Part shown: one piece after another, positions 27,390 through 35,887 of the stretch | How positions within the stretch are numbered: the first letter of the stretch is position 1 | Layout: every line of letters starts with the position of its first letter | Assembly (NCBI RefSeq): GCF_016902575.1 | Contig: NZ_JACSNZ010000012.1 | Span: forward strand, 1-49,065 | Direction: 5' to 3' | DNA length: 49,065 bases | Origin: Pseudoflavonifractor capillosus | Lineage (GTDB): Bacteria; Bacillota; Clostridia; Oscillospirales; Oscillospiraceae | The notes under the pieces: generated by a model | What the model was told of the DNA's origin: nothing | Database searches by the model: none | What the model saw: the letters and a program-made list of their open reading frames with translations, nothing else | Translations under genes and position numbers: made by a program

Positions 27390-29168
27390 TTATTCTTCTT
27401 CCTGCTTGACGCAGACGATGTTCAGCTCGTCCAGCTGCTTGGGGTCCACGAAGGAGGGAGCGCCCATCATCACGTCCTGGGCGTTTTTGTTCATGGGGAA
27501 GGGGATGATCTCACGGATGGAGTCTTCACCAGCCAGCAGCATCACCATGCGGTCCACACCGGGGGCAATGCCTGCGTGGGTGGGAGCGCCGTAGGTGAAG
27601 GCGTTGTACATGGCGGGGAACTTGCTCTTCACATCCTCCTCGCCCAGACGCACCAGCTGGAAGGCCTCCAGCATGATCTCGGGGTCGTGGTTCCGCACAG
27701 CGCCGGAGGAGAGCTCCACGCCGTTGCACACCAGGTCGTACTGGAAGGCGGTGATGGTCAGAGGGTCCACCTCACCGGCAGCGGCCTTCTTCAAAATCTC
27801 CAACCCGCCGTTGGGCATGGAGAAGGGGTTGTGGCAGAACTCCAGCTCCCCGGACTCTTCCCCCATCTCGTACATGGGGAAGTCCACGATCCAGCAGAAC
27901 TCATAGCGCTCTTTGTCCATGTGGTTGGGGCAGAAAGCGCCCAGCTTGGAGCGGAGCACACCGGCGGTCTTTTGAGCGGTGAGCAGCTTGCCAGCCGTCA
28001 GGCCCACAAAGCAGCCGGGGGTGAGGCCCAGAGCCTCCACCACTTGCTCCTTGATGGGCTGGACAAACTTGGCGATGCCGCCCACGATCTCACCGTTCTC
28101 GTCGTAGCGGAACCAGTAGGCCTTCTCGCCGGACTGCACCTCCACCTCAGCGCACAGAGAGTCAATCTGCTTGCGGGTGCCCACAAAGTCGGTGACCACA
28201 ATGGCCTTGACAGTGTTCCCCTCAAAGGGGCCGAAGCCGCAGCTGGAGAGCACCTGGGTGGCGTCGGTGAGGGTCAGGTCAATGCGCAGGTCGGGCTTGT
28301 CGGAGCCGTACTTGTCCATGGCCTCCAGGAAGGGGATGCGGGTGAAGGGAGCTTCAGAGGCCACATTGTAGGTGCCGTACTTGGCGAAGATGGGGGGCAG
28401 CACACGCTCCAGAACGGCGAACACGTCCTCTTGGTTTGCAAAGGCCATCTCCATATCCAGCTGGTAGAACTCGCCGGGGGAGCGGTCGCCCCGGGCGTCC
28501 TCGTCCCGGAAGCAGGGGGCAATCTGGAAGTAACGGTCAAAGCCAGAGGCCATGAGCAGCTGCTTGAACTGCTGGGGGGCCTGGGGCAGAGCGTAGAACT
28601 TGCCAGGGTGCTTGCGGCTGGGCACCAGGTAGTCCCGGGCGCCCTCGGGGGAGGAGGCGGTCAAAATGGGGGTGGTGATCTCCAGAAAGCCCTCAGCGGT
28701 CATGGCCTGGCGGAGCGCAGCCACCACGTTGCAGCGCAGGATGATGTTGTTCTTCACCTCGGGGTTGCGCAGGTCCAGGTAGCGGTACTTCAGACGCTGG
28801 GTCTCATCCGCCTGTCGGCTGCGGCTAATCTGGAAGGGCAGCTCGTTGTGGCGGCAGCGGCCCAGCACGTTGATGGCGGAGGGCACCACCTCAATGTCGC
28901 CGGTGGGCAGCTTGGGGTTCTTGCTGTCACGCTCACGCACCACGCCGGTGACCTGAATGGTGGACTCCTTGTTCAGGTCCTTGACAATGGCCATCATCTC
29001 AGCGGTCTCAATGACCACCTGGGTGGTGCCATAGAAGTCACGCAGCACCACAAAGGCCAGATTCTGGCCCACCTCACGGACGTTTTCCATGAAGCCAGCC
29101 AGGGTGACGGTCTGGCCCACATGCTCCATGCGCAGCTCCCCACAGGTGTGGGTACGGGATTGAACCAT
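27390..29168 (-). CDS. aspS: Aspartyl-tRNA synthetase
   Basis: A 592-residue class IIb synthetase that charges tRNA-Asp. The N-terminal OB-fold anticodon domain is about 1-105. Motif 2 is FRDEDARGDRSPGEF, and the bacterial GAD insertion domain lies between motifs 2 and 3. Motif 3 is GIAPGVDRMVMLLAG. Full bacterial length. It follows hisS by 38 nt, as in Bacillus hisS-aspS, so it is probably expressed from upstream. It is transcribed toward oriC. Confidence 0.97.
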   Translation of the reverse strand: MVQSRTHTCGELRMEHVGQTVTLAGFMENVREVGQNLAFVVLRDFYGTTQVVIETAEMMAIVKDLNKESTIQVTGVVRERDSKNPKLPTGDIEVVPSAINVLGRCRHNELPFQISRSRQADETQRLKYRYLDLRNPEVKNNIILRCNVVAALRQAMTAEGFLEITTPILTASSPEGARDYLVPSRKHPGKFYALPQAPQQFKQLLMASGFDRYFQIAPCFRDEDARGDRSPGEFYQLDMEMAFANQEDVFAVLERVLPPIFAKYGTYNVASEAPFTRIPFLEAMDKYGSDKPDLRIDLTLTDATQVLSSCGFGPFEGNTVKAIVVTDFVGTRKQIDSLCAEVEVQSGEKAYWFRYDENGEIVGGIAKFVQPIKEQVVEALGLTPGCFVGLTAGKLLTAQKTAGVLRSKLGAFCPNHMDKERYEFCWIVDFPMYEMGEESGELEFCHNPFSMPNGGLEILKKAAAGEVDPLTITAFQYDLVCNGVELSSGAVRNHDPEIMLEAFQLVRLGEEDVKSKFPAMYNAFTYGAPTHAGIAPGVDRMVMLLAGEDSIREIIPFPMNKNAQDVMMGAPSFVDPKQLDELNIVCVKQEEE

Positions 29169-29206
29169 GGTAAATCAACTCCAAATAGTATTATTTATCT
29201 AAAATA

Positions 29207-30583
29207 TTACGCCTTGTGGTCAGGCTCCTGGATGGGATCAATGCCTGCCATGCGCTCAGAGAGCTCCACAGCGATGGTGGTGACGGCCTGGTCAACAGGC
29301 AGGGTCTCCTGCTGGCCGGTGGTCATGTCCTTGACGGACACGGCATTCTGGGAGATCTCGTCGTCCCCCAGGAAGGCCACATAGGGCACACCGATCTTGT
29401 CGGCATAGCTCATCTTCTGCTTGAACTTCTTCTGCTCGGTGTACAGCTGGGCCCGCACTCCGGCCCCCCGCAGCTGGGTGGCAAAGGAAATGGCGGGGGA
29501 GAGGTCCTCCGTCATGGGCAGGATGAGCACATCCGCAGGTGCAGTGAGCATGTCCTCATTGAGGTAGCCCTGGTCCTCCAGGACGAAGAAGAGACGGGTG
29601 AGGCCAATGGAGATGCCCACTCCAGGCAGTTGTTTATCGGTATAATATTCCGCTAAGTTATCATATCGGCCACCGGAGCAGATGGAGCCGATCTCCGGGT
29701 GGTCCAGCATGGTGGTCTCGTACACGGTGCCGGTGTAGTAGTCCAGGCCACGGGCGATGGTGAGATCCACGGCAAAGTGGGTCTGGGGCACCCCGAAGGC
29801 GGAGAGGTACTTCACCACCGTGGTCAGTTCCTCCAGGCCCTGGTCGAACAGCTCGTGGCGACCACGGTACCCTGCCAGAGCGGAAAGCACCTGCTCATTA
29901 TCCCCACGGATGGCGATGAAGTTGAGAATTTCCTGGGCCTGCTCCTGCGTGGTGCCAATGTCCTCCCCGGTGAGGAGGGCGGAGACCTTCTCGGGTCCGA
30001 TCTTCTCCAGCTTGTCCACGGTGCGCATGATGTCCCCGGACTTCTCGGTGAGGCCCAGCATGGCATAGAAGCCGTTCAAAATCTTCCGGTTGTTCACCCG
30101 GATCTGGAACCGCTTCAACCCTAAGGCAGTGAAGGTCTGATAGATGATGGAGGGGATCTCCGCCTCGTTGACGATGTCCAGCTTGCCGTCGCCAATGATG
30201 TCGATATCCGCCTGGTAGAACTCCCGGAAGCGGCCCCGCTGGGCACGCTCACCCCGGTACACCTTGCCAATCTGGAAGCGGCGGAAGGGGAAGGCCAGGT
30301 CCCCATAGTGCAGGGCCACGTACTTGGCCAGAGGCACGGTGAGGTCAAAGCGCAGGGACAGGTCGGTGTCGCCCTTCATGAAGCGGTAGATCTGCTTCTC
30401 GGTCTCGCCGCCGGCCTTGGCCAGCAGCACCTCGCTGGCCTCGATGACCGGGGTGTCCAGGGGGGTGAAGCCGTAGAGGGAATAGGAGGAGCGCAGCAGC
30501 TCCACCATGCGGTCAAACTGCACCTGACGCTGGGGCAGCAGTTCCATAAACCCAGAGAGGGTGCGGGGTTTTTGTTTTGCCAT
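29207..30583 (-). CDS. hisS: Histidyl-tRNA synthetase
   Basis: A 458-residue class IIa synthetase. Motif 2 region includes FRRFQIGKVYRGERAQRGRFREFYQ in short form around residues 105-130, and the histidine motifs ARGLDYYTGTVYE and GGRYDNLAEYY are present. A C-terminal anticodon-binding domain covers about 360-440. The start at 30583 (MAKQKPRTLSGF) has AAGGAGT; a 21-codon upstream extension is rejected. No T-box leader is visible upstream, where a mgsA-side hairpin lies only about 40 nt away. Confidence 0.97.
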   Translation of the reverse strand: MAKQKPRTLSGFMELLPQRQVQFDRMVELLRSSYSLYGFTPLDTPVIEASEVLLAKAGGETEKQIYRFMKGDTDLSLRFDLTVPLAKYVALHYGDLAFPFRRFQIGKVYRGERAQRGRFREFYQADIDIIGDGKLDIVNEAEIPSIIYQTFTALGLKRFQIRVNNRKILNGFYAMLGLTEKSGDIMRTVDKLEKIGPEKVSALLTGEDIGTTQEQAQEILNFIAIRGDNEQVLSALAGYRGRHELFDQGLEELTTVVKYLSAFGVPQTHFAVDLTIARGLDYYTGTVYETTMLDHPEIGSICSGGRYDNLAEYYTDKQLPGVGISIGLTRLFFVLEDQGYLNEDMLTAPADVLILPMTEDLSPAISFATQLRGAGVRAQLYTEQKKFKQKMSYADKIGVPYVAFLGDDEISQNAVSVKDMTTGQQETLPVDQAVTTIAVELSERMAGIDPIQEPDHKA

Positions 30584-30625
30584 ATGAATCGGACTCCTTA
30601 CAGCTAGAATGGGGGACAAAGGAAA

Positions 30626-30649
30626 GAGGTGTTGCCTGGGCAACACCTC
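30626..30649 (-). terminator. Hairpin between the mgsA-like gene and hisS
   Basis: An 11-bp stem (GAGGTGTTGCC with GGCAACACCTC). On the minus strand TTTCCTTTG follows. Since hisS lacks an obvious promoter, this may be a leaky terminator. Confidence 0.6.
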
Positions 30650-30659
30650 CGAAAAAACC

Positions 30660-31073
30660 TTATACTTTCAGGGGGGTGGAGGGCTTGATGATCTCACGCC
30701 AGTTGAGGTCGCCACGGGCCAGGCCGTGGATGAGCATCTCGGCGGTGGCGGCGTTGGTGGCAATGGGCACATTGTTCTGGTCACACAGGCGGGTGATGTA
30801 GTGCAGATCCTGATCCAGATCATTGGCGTTGGGGTCGTTGAAAAACAGCACCATGTCGATCTCATTGTAAGCGATGCGAGCGCCAATCTGCTGTGCCCCG
30901 CCGTGGGCGTGGGCCATAAACAGCTGGACGGGCAGACCGGTGGCCTCAGCCACCAAGCGGCCTGTGCGGCTGGTGGCGCACACCGTGTGCTTGGAGAGGA
31001 TGCCGCAGTAGGCGATGCAGAACTGCACCATCAGCTCCTTCTTTGCGTCGTGACTCATAAGAGCAATGTTCAT
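30660..31073 (-). CDS. mgsA: Methylglyoxal synthase-like protein lacking the catalytic Asp
   Basis: A 137-residue MGS-like fold. The family enzyme converts dihydroxyacetone phosphate to methylglyoxal. It keeps SHDAKKELM, LFFNDP, RLCDQNNVPIATNAATAE and the family length. But the segment that reads GGDQQ in E. coli and Bacillus, containing the catalytic base Asp71, reads GGAQQ here (Ala60; codon GCA). The region of E. coli His98 is also one residue shorter and has no His at the aligned place. So it may be inactive or do another job. It is 26 nt after minD, with AAGGAAGGA, in the minD-mgsA arrangement common in Clostridia. Confidence 0.85.
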   Translation of the reverse strand: MNIALMSHDAKKELMVQFCIAYCGILSKHTVCATSRTGRLVAEATGLPVQLFMAHAHGGAQQIGARIAYNEIDMVLFFNDPNANDLDQDLHYITRLCDQNNVPIATNAATAEMLIHGLARGDLNWREIIKPSTPLKV

Positions 31074-31099
31074 GGGAATCCTTCCTTTCTGACAGGGGC

Positions 31100-31834
31100 T
31101 CAGCGAATGTGCAGCAGGGGCACCCGCTGGCCGAGCAATCGTTTGGCAATATTGAGATAAGCTGGTGCGGCGCCCTTGTAGGTTTTCAGCACCAGAGGTA
31201 CACTTTCCGCAGCTGCCAGGGTGACCTGGGGATCCTCCGGCACCATGCCCAGCAGGGGCAGGCCGGCAGTGTCCATGGCGGCATCAATGGTGGTGCGCAG
31301 CTTGCCGATCAGACGGGGCTGAACCCGGTTGACCACCAGGTGGATGTCGTCTATGTGTCCCATGAGCTTGGTCACCGCCCGCTGGGCGTCCCGCAGGGCG
31401 GCAGGCTCGGTGGCGGAGACCACAATGGCACGGTCAGCGGCATACATGGCCAGCTGAAAGCCGTCCCCCAGCCCCGCCGGAGAGTCCAGAAAAATGAAAT
31501 CATAGTACTCCCGGGCCTCGTCGATGATCTGTCGAAAGCCCTTCAAATCCAGGTGGATCAGGGACAGGGGAGCGGTGAGCAGATACAGACCCCGGATGTT
31601 GGGGTGTTCGGCCGCCGCTGTGAGCAGGGGGCAGCGGTGCTCCATCACGTCGGAGAAGTCCATCACAGCCCGGTCGGACATGCCCAGGGCAATATCCAGA
31701 TTACGCAGACCAATGTCTACGTCAATGCACAGCACCCGACGGCCCAAGGCGGCCAGACAGGAGGCCACGCCTGCGGTGAGGGCGGTTTTTCCCGTTCCGC
31801 CCTTTCCCGATGTGACCATTACCGATGTTCCCAT
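31100..31834 (-). CDS. minD: MinD-family septum-site ATPase
   Basis: A 244-residue ParA/MinD-type ATPase expected to bind membrane as an ATP dimer and position division proteins. It has the deviant Walker A SGKGGTGKT (9-17), CIDVDIGLRNLD and the MinD-typical DSPAGLGDG. The C-terminus (YLNIAKRLLGQRVPLLHIR) can form an amphipathic helix. No minC or minE lies next to it, although these often accompany minD in Clostridia. It has its own promoter and a GAGGAGG site. Alternative: a MinD-like FlhG/other regulator, but no flagellar genes are present. Confidence 0.87.
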   Translation of the reverse strand: MGTSVMVTSGKGGTGKTALTAGVASCLAALGRRVLCIDVDIGLRNLDIALGMSDRAVMDFSDVMEHRCPLLTAAAEHPNIRGLYLLTAPLSLIHLDLKGFRQIIDEAREYYDFIFLDSPAGLGDGFQLAMYAADRAIVVSATEPAALRDAQRAVTKLMGHIDDIHLVVNRVQPRLIGKLRTTIDAAMDTAGLPLLGMVPEDPQVTLAAAESVPLVLKTYKGAAPAYLNIAKRLLGQRVPLLHIR

Positions 31835-31859
31835 GTCTCAGCCTCCTCGCAACAAGAAA

Positions 31860-31888
31860 ATCATATCATGAATTGTTACATATCGCAA
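31860..31888 (-). promoter_or_regulatory. Promoter of minD
   Basis: On the minus strand TTGCGA (31883-31888), 17 bp, TATGAT (31860-31865), about 25 nt upstream of the start codon. Confidence 0.65.
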
Positions 31889-31977
31889 TGTTTTTTAAGG
31901 CATAGGCAAGAAAAAATGTAAATCCGTCGGCGAAGCCGACACCATACCTTTTCACGCTTCCCTCTTACCTATTCCCT

Positions 31978-31995
31978 GACGCCCTTTGGGGCGTC
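31978..31995 (-). terminator. Hairpin overlapping the rsmG stop
   Basis: A 7-bp stem (GACGCCC / GGGCGTC), 4-nt loop, including two bases of the stop codon. No T run follows; a second hairpin (GTCGGC / GCCGAC, about 31926-31940) lies beyond. Termination is probably weak. Confidence 0.4.
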
Positions 31996-32704
31996 ACAGG
32001 GGCGTCTTCTGCATCTTCGCCCACCGCCGGGGATACTTGGCGGGGCAGGGGGCCACCTTCTCTACCACCACCACCCGGTGGGTGATGTCCGTGTGGGGAA
32101 TCTGGTAGTCATAACAGCCCTTGAGCTGCCCGCCCAGGACGGTGATGGCCTTCTGCGCCCGGTCCAGCTCCTCCTGGCAGTCGGGGCCTTTCATGGCCAG
32201 AAAACGGCCCCCCACCTTCACAAAGGGTAGGCACATCTCGCACAAAAGCCCTAAGTCCGCCACCGCCCGGGCGGTGGCATAGTCAAACTGCTCCCGCAGG
32301 GCGGGGTCTTGTCCCGCCTCCTCCGCCCGGGCGTGGAGAGTGATGACCCCATCCAGTCCCAGCTCCTCTGCCACCGTCTCCAGCCAGGTAAGCCGCTTTT
32401 GCAGCCCGTCCAGCAGGGTCAGAGACAGGGTGGGGCACAGGGTTTTCAGCACCATCCCCGGGAAGCCCGCCCCGGTGCCCACGTCAATGAGCTTGGCACC
32501 CTCCAGCCGCCCGCAGTTCAAGAGCGGGGCGCAGTCCAGCATGTGCAGCGTGGCCACATCAAAGGGCTGGGTGATGGCGGTGAGGTTCATCACCTGGTTT
32601 TGCTCAATCAATAAATTACCATATTTTTCTAACTTTTCCCCGCTGTCTGCGGGATAGGCGGGGAGATCCAGCTGAGCAAGGCCGGTGGAAATGAGAGATT
32701 CCAT
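31994..32704 (-). CDS. rsmG: 16S rRNA (guanine527-N7)-methyltransferase RsmG
   Basis: A 236-residue SAM-dependent methyltransferase (GidB) acting on 16S rRNA. Key parts are NLTAITQPFDVATLHMLD, the SAM loop VGTGAGFPG, and ARAVADL. The start at 32704 (MESLISTG) has AAAGGAGG; an 18-codon extension is rejected. In most Firmicutes rsmG follows mnmG; here it follows a small membrane protein and mscL, and mnmE/mnmG are absent from the window. Confidence 0.94.
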   Translation of the reverse strand: MESLISTGLAQLDLPAYPADSGEKLEKYGNLLIEQNQVMNLTAITQPFDVATLHMLDCAPLLNCGRLEGAKLIDVGTGAGFPGMVLKTLCPTLSLTLLDGLQKRLTWLETVAEELGLDGVITLHARAEEAGQDPALREQFDYATARAVADLGLLCEMCLPFVKVGGRFLAMKGPDCQEELDRAQKAITVLGGQLKGCYDYQIPHTDITHRVVVVEKVAPCPAKYPRRWAKMQKTPL

Positions 32705-32717
32705 ATCAGGGCCTCCT

Positions 32718-33050
32718 TTACAGCGGGGTGGTGACGTTGGCAATGAGGGCGGGAACACCCAGCCACAGACCCAGCACCACTGCCGCCACGCACAGCAGAC
32801 CCATGAGCAGGCTCATAGGCAGTCCGCCGGGAGCGGTGCCTTGGCGTTGGCGGTGTACCACCACCACCAGCACACCCACCCCCACCGGCACCAGCAGCAG
32901 GGGCGCAGTGCCGGGGAGGGAACGGGCGGTGGCCAGGGTGTAGGTGACCAGTGCGGTGAGCATGAGCATGTACACAATTCCCACCCAGGCAGCTACCCGC
33001 TTTTCAAAGGAGGCGGGGGTGTAGCCGGTGTTATCCTGTTGCTCCGCCAT
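32718..33050 (-). CDS. Small membrane protein of unknown function
   Basis: A 110-residue protein I do not recognise. Three hydrophobic segments lie at about 18-40, 50-66 and 78-103, with a short basic loop (HRQRQG) between the second and third. It is soluble only at the first 17 residues. The ATG overlaps the mscL stop (TGATG), with AAGGAGGG inside the mscL end, so it is translationally coupled to mscL. It precedes rsmG by 13 nt. The close coupling suggests an envelope role, but this is inference. Confidence 0.75.
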   Translation of the reverse strand: MAEQQDNTGYTPASFEKRVAAWVGIVYMLMLTALVTYTLATARSLPGTAPLLLVPVGVGVLVVVVHRQRQGTAPGGLPMSLLMGLLCVAAVVLGLWLGVPALIANVTTPL

Positions 33051-33433
33051 CACTTGCCCTCCTTCAGCAGGTCACGAATTTCAGTCAGCAGCAGCTCCTC
33101 GTTGGAGGGCTTGGGGGGAGGCGCTGCCTCCTCCTTCTTTCGGTGCAGGCGGTTGAAGGCCTTGACGATACAGAACACGGCAAAGGCCATAATGATGAAG
33201 TTGAGCACCGCCTCCACAAAGCTGCCGTAGGCGATGGTGGCAGAGCCGATGGTCAGGGTCAGGTCGGAGAAGGACACCCGATCCACCAGCAGGCCCAGCA
33301 GGGGCATGAGGATGTCATTGGTGAGAGAGTCGGTGATGGACTTGAAGGCGCCGCCGATGATGACGCCTACTGCCAGATCCAGCACATTGCCCCGGTTCAA
33401 AAAGGTCTTAAATTCCCGAATAAAGCCTTTCAT
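33050..33433 (-). CDS. mscL: Large-conductance mechanosensitive channel MscL
   Basis: A 127-residue pentameric channel that opens under membrane tension to release solutes. TM1 has the pore motif NVLDLAVGVIIGGAF (16-30); TM2 is about 70-92 (VLNFIIMAFAVFCIV). A cytoplasmic charged helix ends the protein (NEELLLTEIRDLLKEGK). Family-typical length. It lies 20 nt after serS and overlaps the next gene. Confidence 0.96.
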   Translation of the reverse strand: MKGFIREFKTFLNRGNVLDLAVGVIIGGAFKSITDSLTNDILMPLLGLLVDRVSFSDLTLTIGSATIAYGSFVEAVLNFIIMAFAVFCIVKAFNRLHRKKEEAAPPPKPSNEELLLTEIRDLLKEGK

Positions 33434-33453
33434 CGTATCACCTCTTCAGGCGT

Positions 33454-34755
33454 TTAGTGCTTGGGGGTGAGCACGGTCTGGCCGCCCATGTAGGGCTGGA
33501 GAGGGGCGGGGATGGTGACAGAACCGTCGGCCTGGAGGTTGTTCTCCAGGAAGGCAATGAGCATCCGGGGAGGAGCCACCACGGTGTTGTTCAGGGTGTG
33601 GGGCAGGTACATGCCATTCTCACCCTTGACACGCATCTTCAGGCGGCGGGCCTGGGCGTCGCCCAGGTTGGAGCAGGAGCACACCTCAAAGTACTTCTGC
33701 TGACGGGGGGACCAGGCCTCAATGTCGCAGGACTTCACCTTCAAATCAGCCAAATCGCCGGAGCAGCACTCCAGCTGGCGCACGGGGATGTTCATGGAGC
33801 GGAACAGCTCCACGGAGTAGCGCCACATCTTCTCGTACCACTCCATGGACTCCTCGGGCTTGCACACCACCACCATCTCCTGCTTCTCGAACTGGTGGAT
33901 GCGGTACACACCACGCTCCTCAATGCCGTGGGCACCCTTCTCCTTGCGGAAGCAGGGGGAGTAGGAGGTGAGGGTGTAGGGCAGGGAGGTCTCGGGGATG
34001 ATCTGGTCGATGAACTTGCCGATCATGGAGTGCTCGCTGGTGCCGATGAGGTAGAGATCCTCACCCTCGATCTTGTACATCATGGCATCCATCTCGGTCT
34101 GGCTCATGACGCCCTCCACCACGTTGCCGTGGATCATGAAGGGAGGCACGCAGTAGGTAAAGCCCTTGCCAATCATAAAGTCCCGGGCATAGGCCAGCAC
34201 GGCGGAGTGGAGCCGGGCAATGTCGCCCATGAGATAGTAGAAGCCGTTGCCGGACACACGGCCAGCGGAGTCCAGGTCGATGCCGTCAAAGGACTCCATA
34301 ATAGCGGTGTGGTAGGGCACCTCGAAGTCGGGGGTGGCAGGCTCGCCGAACCGCTCCACCTCCACGTTGAACTCGTCGCTCTCGCCGATGGGCACGGAGG
34401 GGTCGATGATGTTGGGAATCTTCAGCAGAATGGAGCGAATTTCCCCGGCCAGCTTGGTCTCCAGCTCCTCCAGCTCGGCCAGACGGTCGGCGTTGGCCTT
34501 CACCTGAGCCTTAACGGCCTCGGCCTCCTCCAGCTTGGAGGGGTCCTTCTTGGCCTGGCCCATGAGCATACCGATCTGCTTGGACAGGGAGTTGCGGGAG
34601 GCCCGCAGGTTGTTGGCCTCGGTCATGGCGTCACGGTTCTGACGGTCCAGCTCAATGACCTGGTCTACCAGGGGCAGCTTGGCATCCTGAAACTTCTTTT
34701 TGATGTTTTCTTTGACAATTTCGGGATTTTCCCGGATAAACTTGATGTCTAACAT
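33454..34755 (-). CDS. serS: Seryl-tRNA synthetase
   Basis: A 433-residue class IIa synthetase. The tRNA-binding antiparallel coiled coil spans about 27-105. Motif 2 (SPCFRKEKGAHGIEERGVYR, residues roughly 265-285) and motif 3 (APPRMLIAFLEN) are present. The start MLDIKFIRENP at 34755 has AAAGGAG; the extended frame from 34824 runs through a repeat. In Bacillus serS lies just right of gyrA on the leading strand; here it runs toward the origin. No T-box is visible upstream, which is occupied by a short repeat. Confidence 0.97.
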   Translation of the reverse strand: MLDIKFIRENPEIVKENIKKKFQDAKLPLVDQVIELDRQNRDAMTEANNLRASRNSLSKQIGMLMGQAKKDPSKLEEAEAVKAQVKANADRLAELEELETKLAGEIRSILLKIPNIIDPSVPIGESDEFNVEVERFGEPATPDFEVPYHTAIMESFDGIDLDSAGRVSGNGFYYLMGDIARLHSAVLAYARDFMIGKGFTYCVPPFMIHGNVVEGVMSQTEMDAMMYKIEGEDLYLIGTSEHSMIGKFIDQIIPETSLPYTLTSYSPCFRKEKGAHGIEERGVYRIHQFEKQEMVVVCKPEESMEWYEKMWRYSVELFRSMNIPVRQLECCSGDLADLKVKSCDIEAWSPRQQKYFEVCSCSNLGDAQARRLKMRVKGENGMYLPHTLNNTVVAPPRMLIAFLENNLQADGSVTIPAPLQPYMGGQTVLTPKH

Positions 34756-34792
34756 AATACTGGCTCCTTTATTCGTGTTTCTGGGAGAATAT

Positions 34793-34975
34793 AAATGAAA
34801 AATGAATAGTGAATCATGAATCATTATGGTGTGCCGCTGTGCGGCACGGATTACATTTTGGGGCGGTAGGGGAGGGGCAAGCCCCTCCCGAATTTCTCAG
34901 AGTAATACCAGAAAACTGGCTGACAGAGCACCCTCAGGGCTTGCATTCTTCATTTTTCATTCTTCGTTCTTCATT
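34793..34975. repeat. Short GAATGAA-ended repeat, copy 5
   Basis: The left end has AATGAAAAATGAATAGTGAA and the hairpin GTGCCGC / GCGGCAC (loop TGT). A palindrome GGGGAGGGGCAAGCCCCTCCC is inside. The right end is CATTCTTCATTTTTCATTC, then CGTTCTTCATTG. The right end contains the parB stop codon. Confidence 0.8.
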
Positions 34976-35841
34976 GCCTGCGGCAGCTGGCCCAGCTGTT
35001 CCAGCAGGTTGTTCAGGTCGTCCACATTATAATACTCCAGCTCAATGCGGCCCTTCTTCTTGCCTGCGGTGATTTTCACCTTCCGGCCCAGGTGGGAGGC
35101 CAGCTGCTGCTGGGCCTGGTCAATATACATCTGGTGCTCGTGGACGGGCTTCTCTTTCTTCACCTTGGGTTCCAGGGTGAAGTGCTTGGCAGCGGCTTCT
35201 GCCTGGCGAACAGACAGCCCCTGCTCTGCAATCCAGTCGGCAAAGGCAATCTGGGTCTGCTCGCCCTCCACCATGAGGATGGCTCGGCCGTGTCCGGCAG
35301 ACAGGGTGCCATCTGCCAGCTTGTCCCGCACAGCAGGGGGGAGGGAGGTGAGACGCAGAGCGTTGGCAATGGCAGGGCGGGATTTACCCATGCGCTGTGC
35401 CACTTCCTCCTGGGTGAGGCCGTAGTCGGTGAGGAGCACCAGATACCCCTCCGCCTCTTCCATGGGATTCAGATCCTCCCGCTGGAGGTTTTCAATGAGG
35501 CCCAGCTCCATCACCTTGCGGTCGTCTGCCTCGATGATGACCACGGGCACCTCGGCAAGACCTGCCTCTTTGGCAGCCCGCCACCGGCGTTCTCCGGCAA
35601 TGATCTGATAATATCCACTGGACAGCCGACGGACGGTAATGGGCTGGATGATACCGTGTTCCCGGATGGAGTCCGCCAAATCTGCCAGAGATTCCGGGTC
35701 AAACCGCTTCCGGGGCTGGTTTAAGCCCGGCTCCACCTGGGAAATGGGCAGCTGTACCGCCCCAGCCTCCTGGGTCTGGAGGGCGGCATCCCCCATGAGG
35801 GCACCCAGTCCCCGGCCTAAGCCGCCTTTGACTTTAGCCAT
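34957..35841 (-). CDS. parB: Chromosome partitioning protein ParB (Spo0J)
   Basis: A 294-residue CTP-dependent DNA clamp that loads at parS and recruits SMC. CTP-binding motifs are GERRWR (83-88) and ENLQRED (117-123). The helix-turn-helix is about 142-165 (LTQEEVAQRMGKSRPAIANALRL). The C-terminal dimer domain has GRKVKITAGKKKGRIELEYY in short form. The last residues (KNEE) and the stop are encoded by the end of a short repeat. It follows parA with a parS between them. Confidence 0.96.
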   Translation of the reverse strand: MAKVKGGLGRGLGALMGDAALQTQEAGAVQLPISQVEPGLNQPRKRFDPESLADLADSIREHGIIQPITVRRLSSGYYQIIAGERRWRAAKEAGLAEVPVVIIEADDRKVMELGLIENLQREDLNPMEEAEGYLVLLTDYGLTQEEVAQRMGKSRPAIANALRLTSLPPAVRDKLADGTLSAGHGRAILMVEGEQTQIAFADWIAEQGLSVRQAEAAAKHFTLEPKVKKEKPVHEHQMYIDQAQQQLASHLGRKVKITAGKKKGRIELEYYNVDDLNNLLEQLGQLPQAMKNEE

Positions 35842-35870
35842 GTGAAGATCTCCTTTCGTTGATATCTGAG

Positions 35871-35886
35871 TGTTTCACGTGAAACA
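35871..35886. other. parS centromere site 1
   Basis: Perfect palindrome TGTTTCACGTGAAACA, identical to the bacterial parS consensus, between parA and parB and about 17 kb from oriC. Confidence 0.97.
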
Positions 35887-35887
35887 C

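Noticed and set aside
29169-29206. T-box leaders before aspS, hisS or serS
   Set aside because: The gaps are too short or filled by repeats; no T-box sequence was seen.
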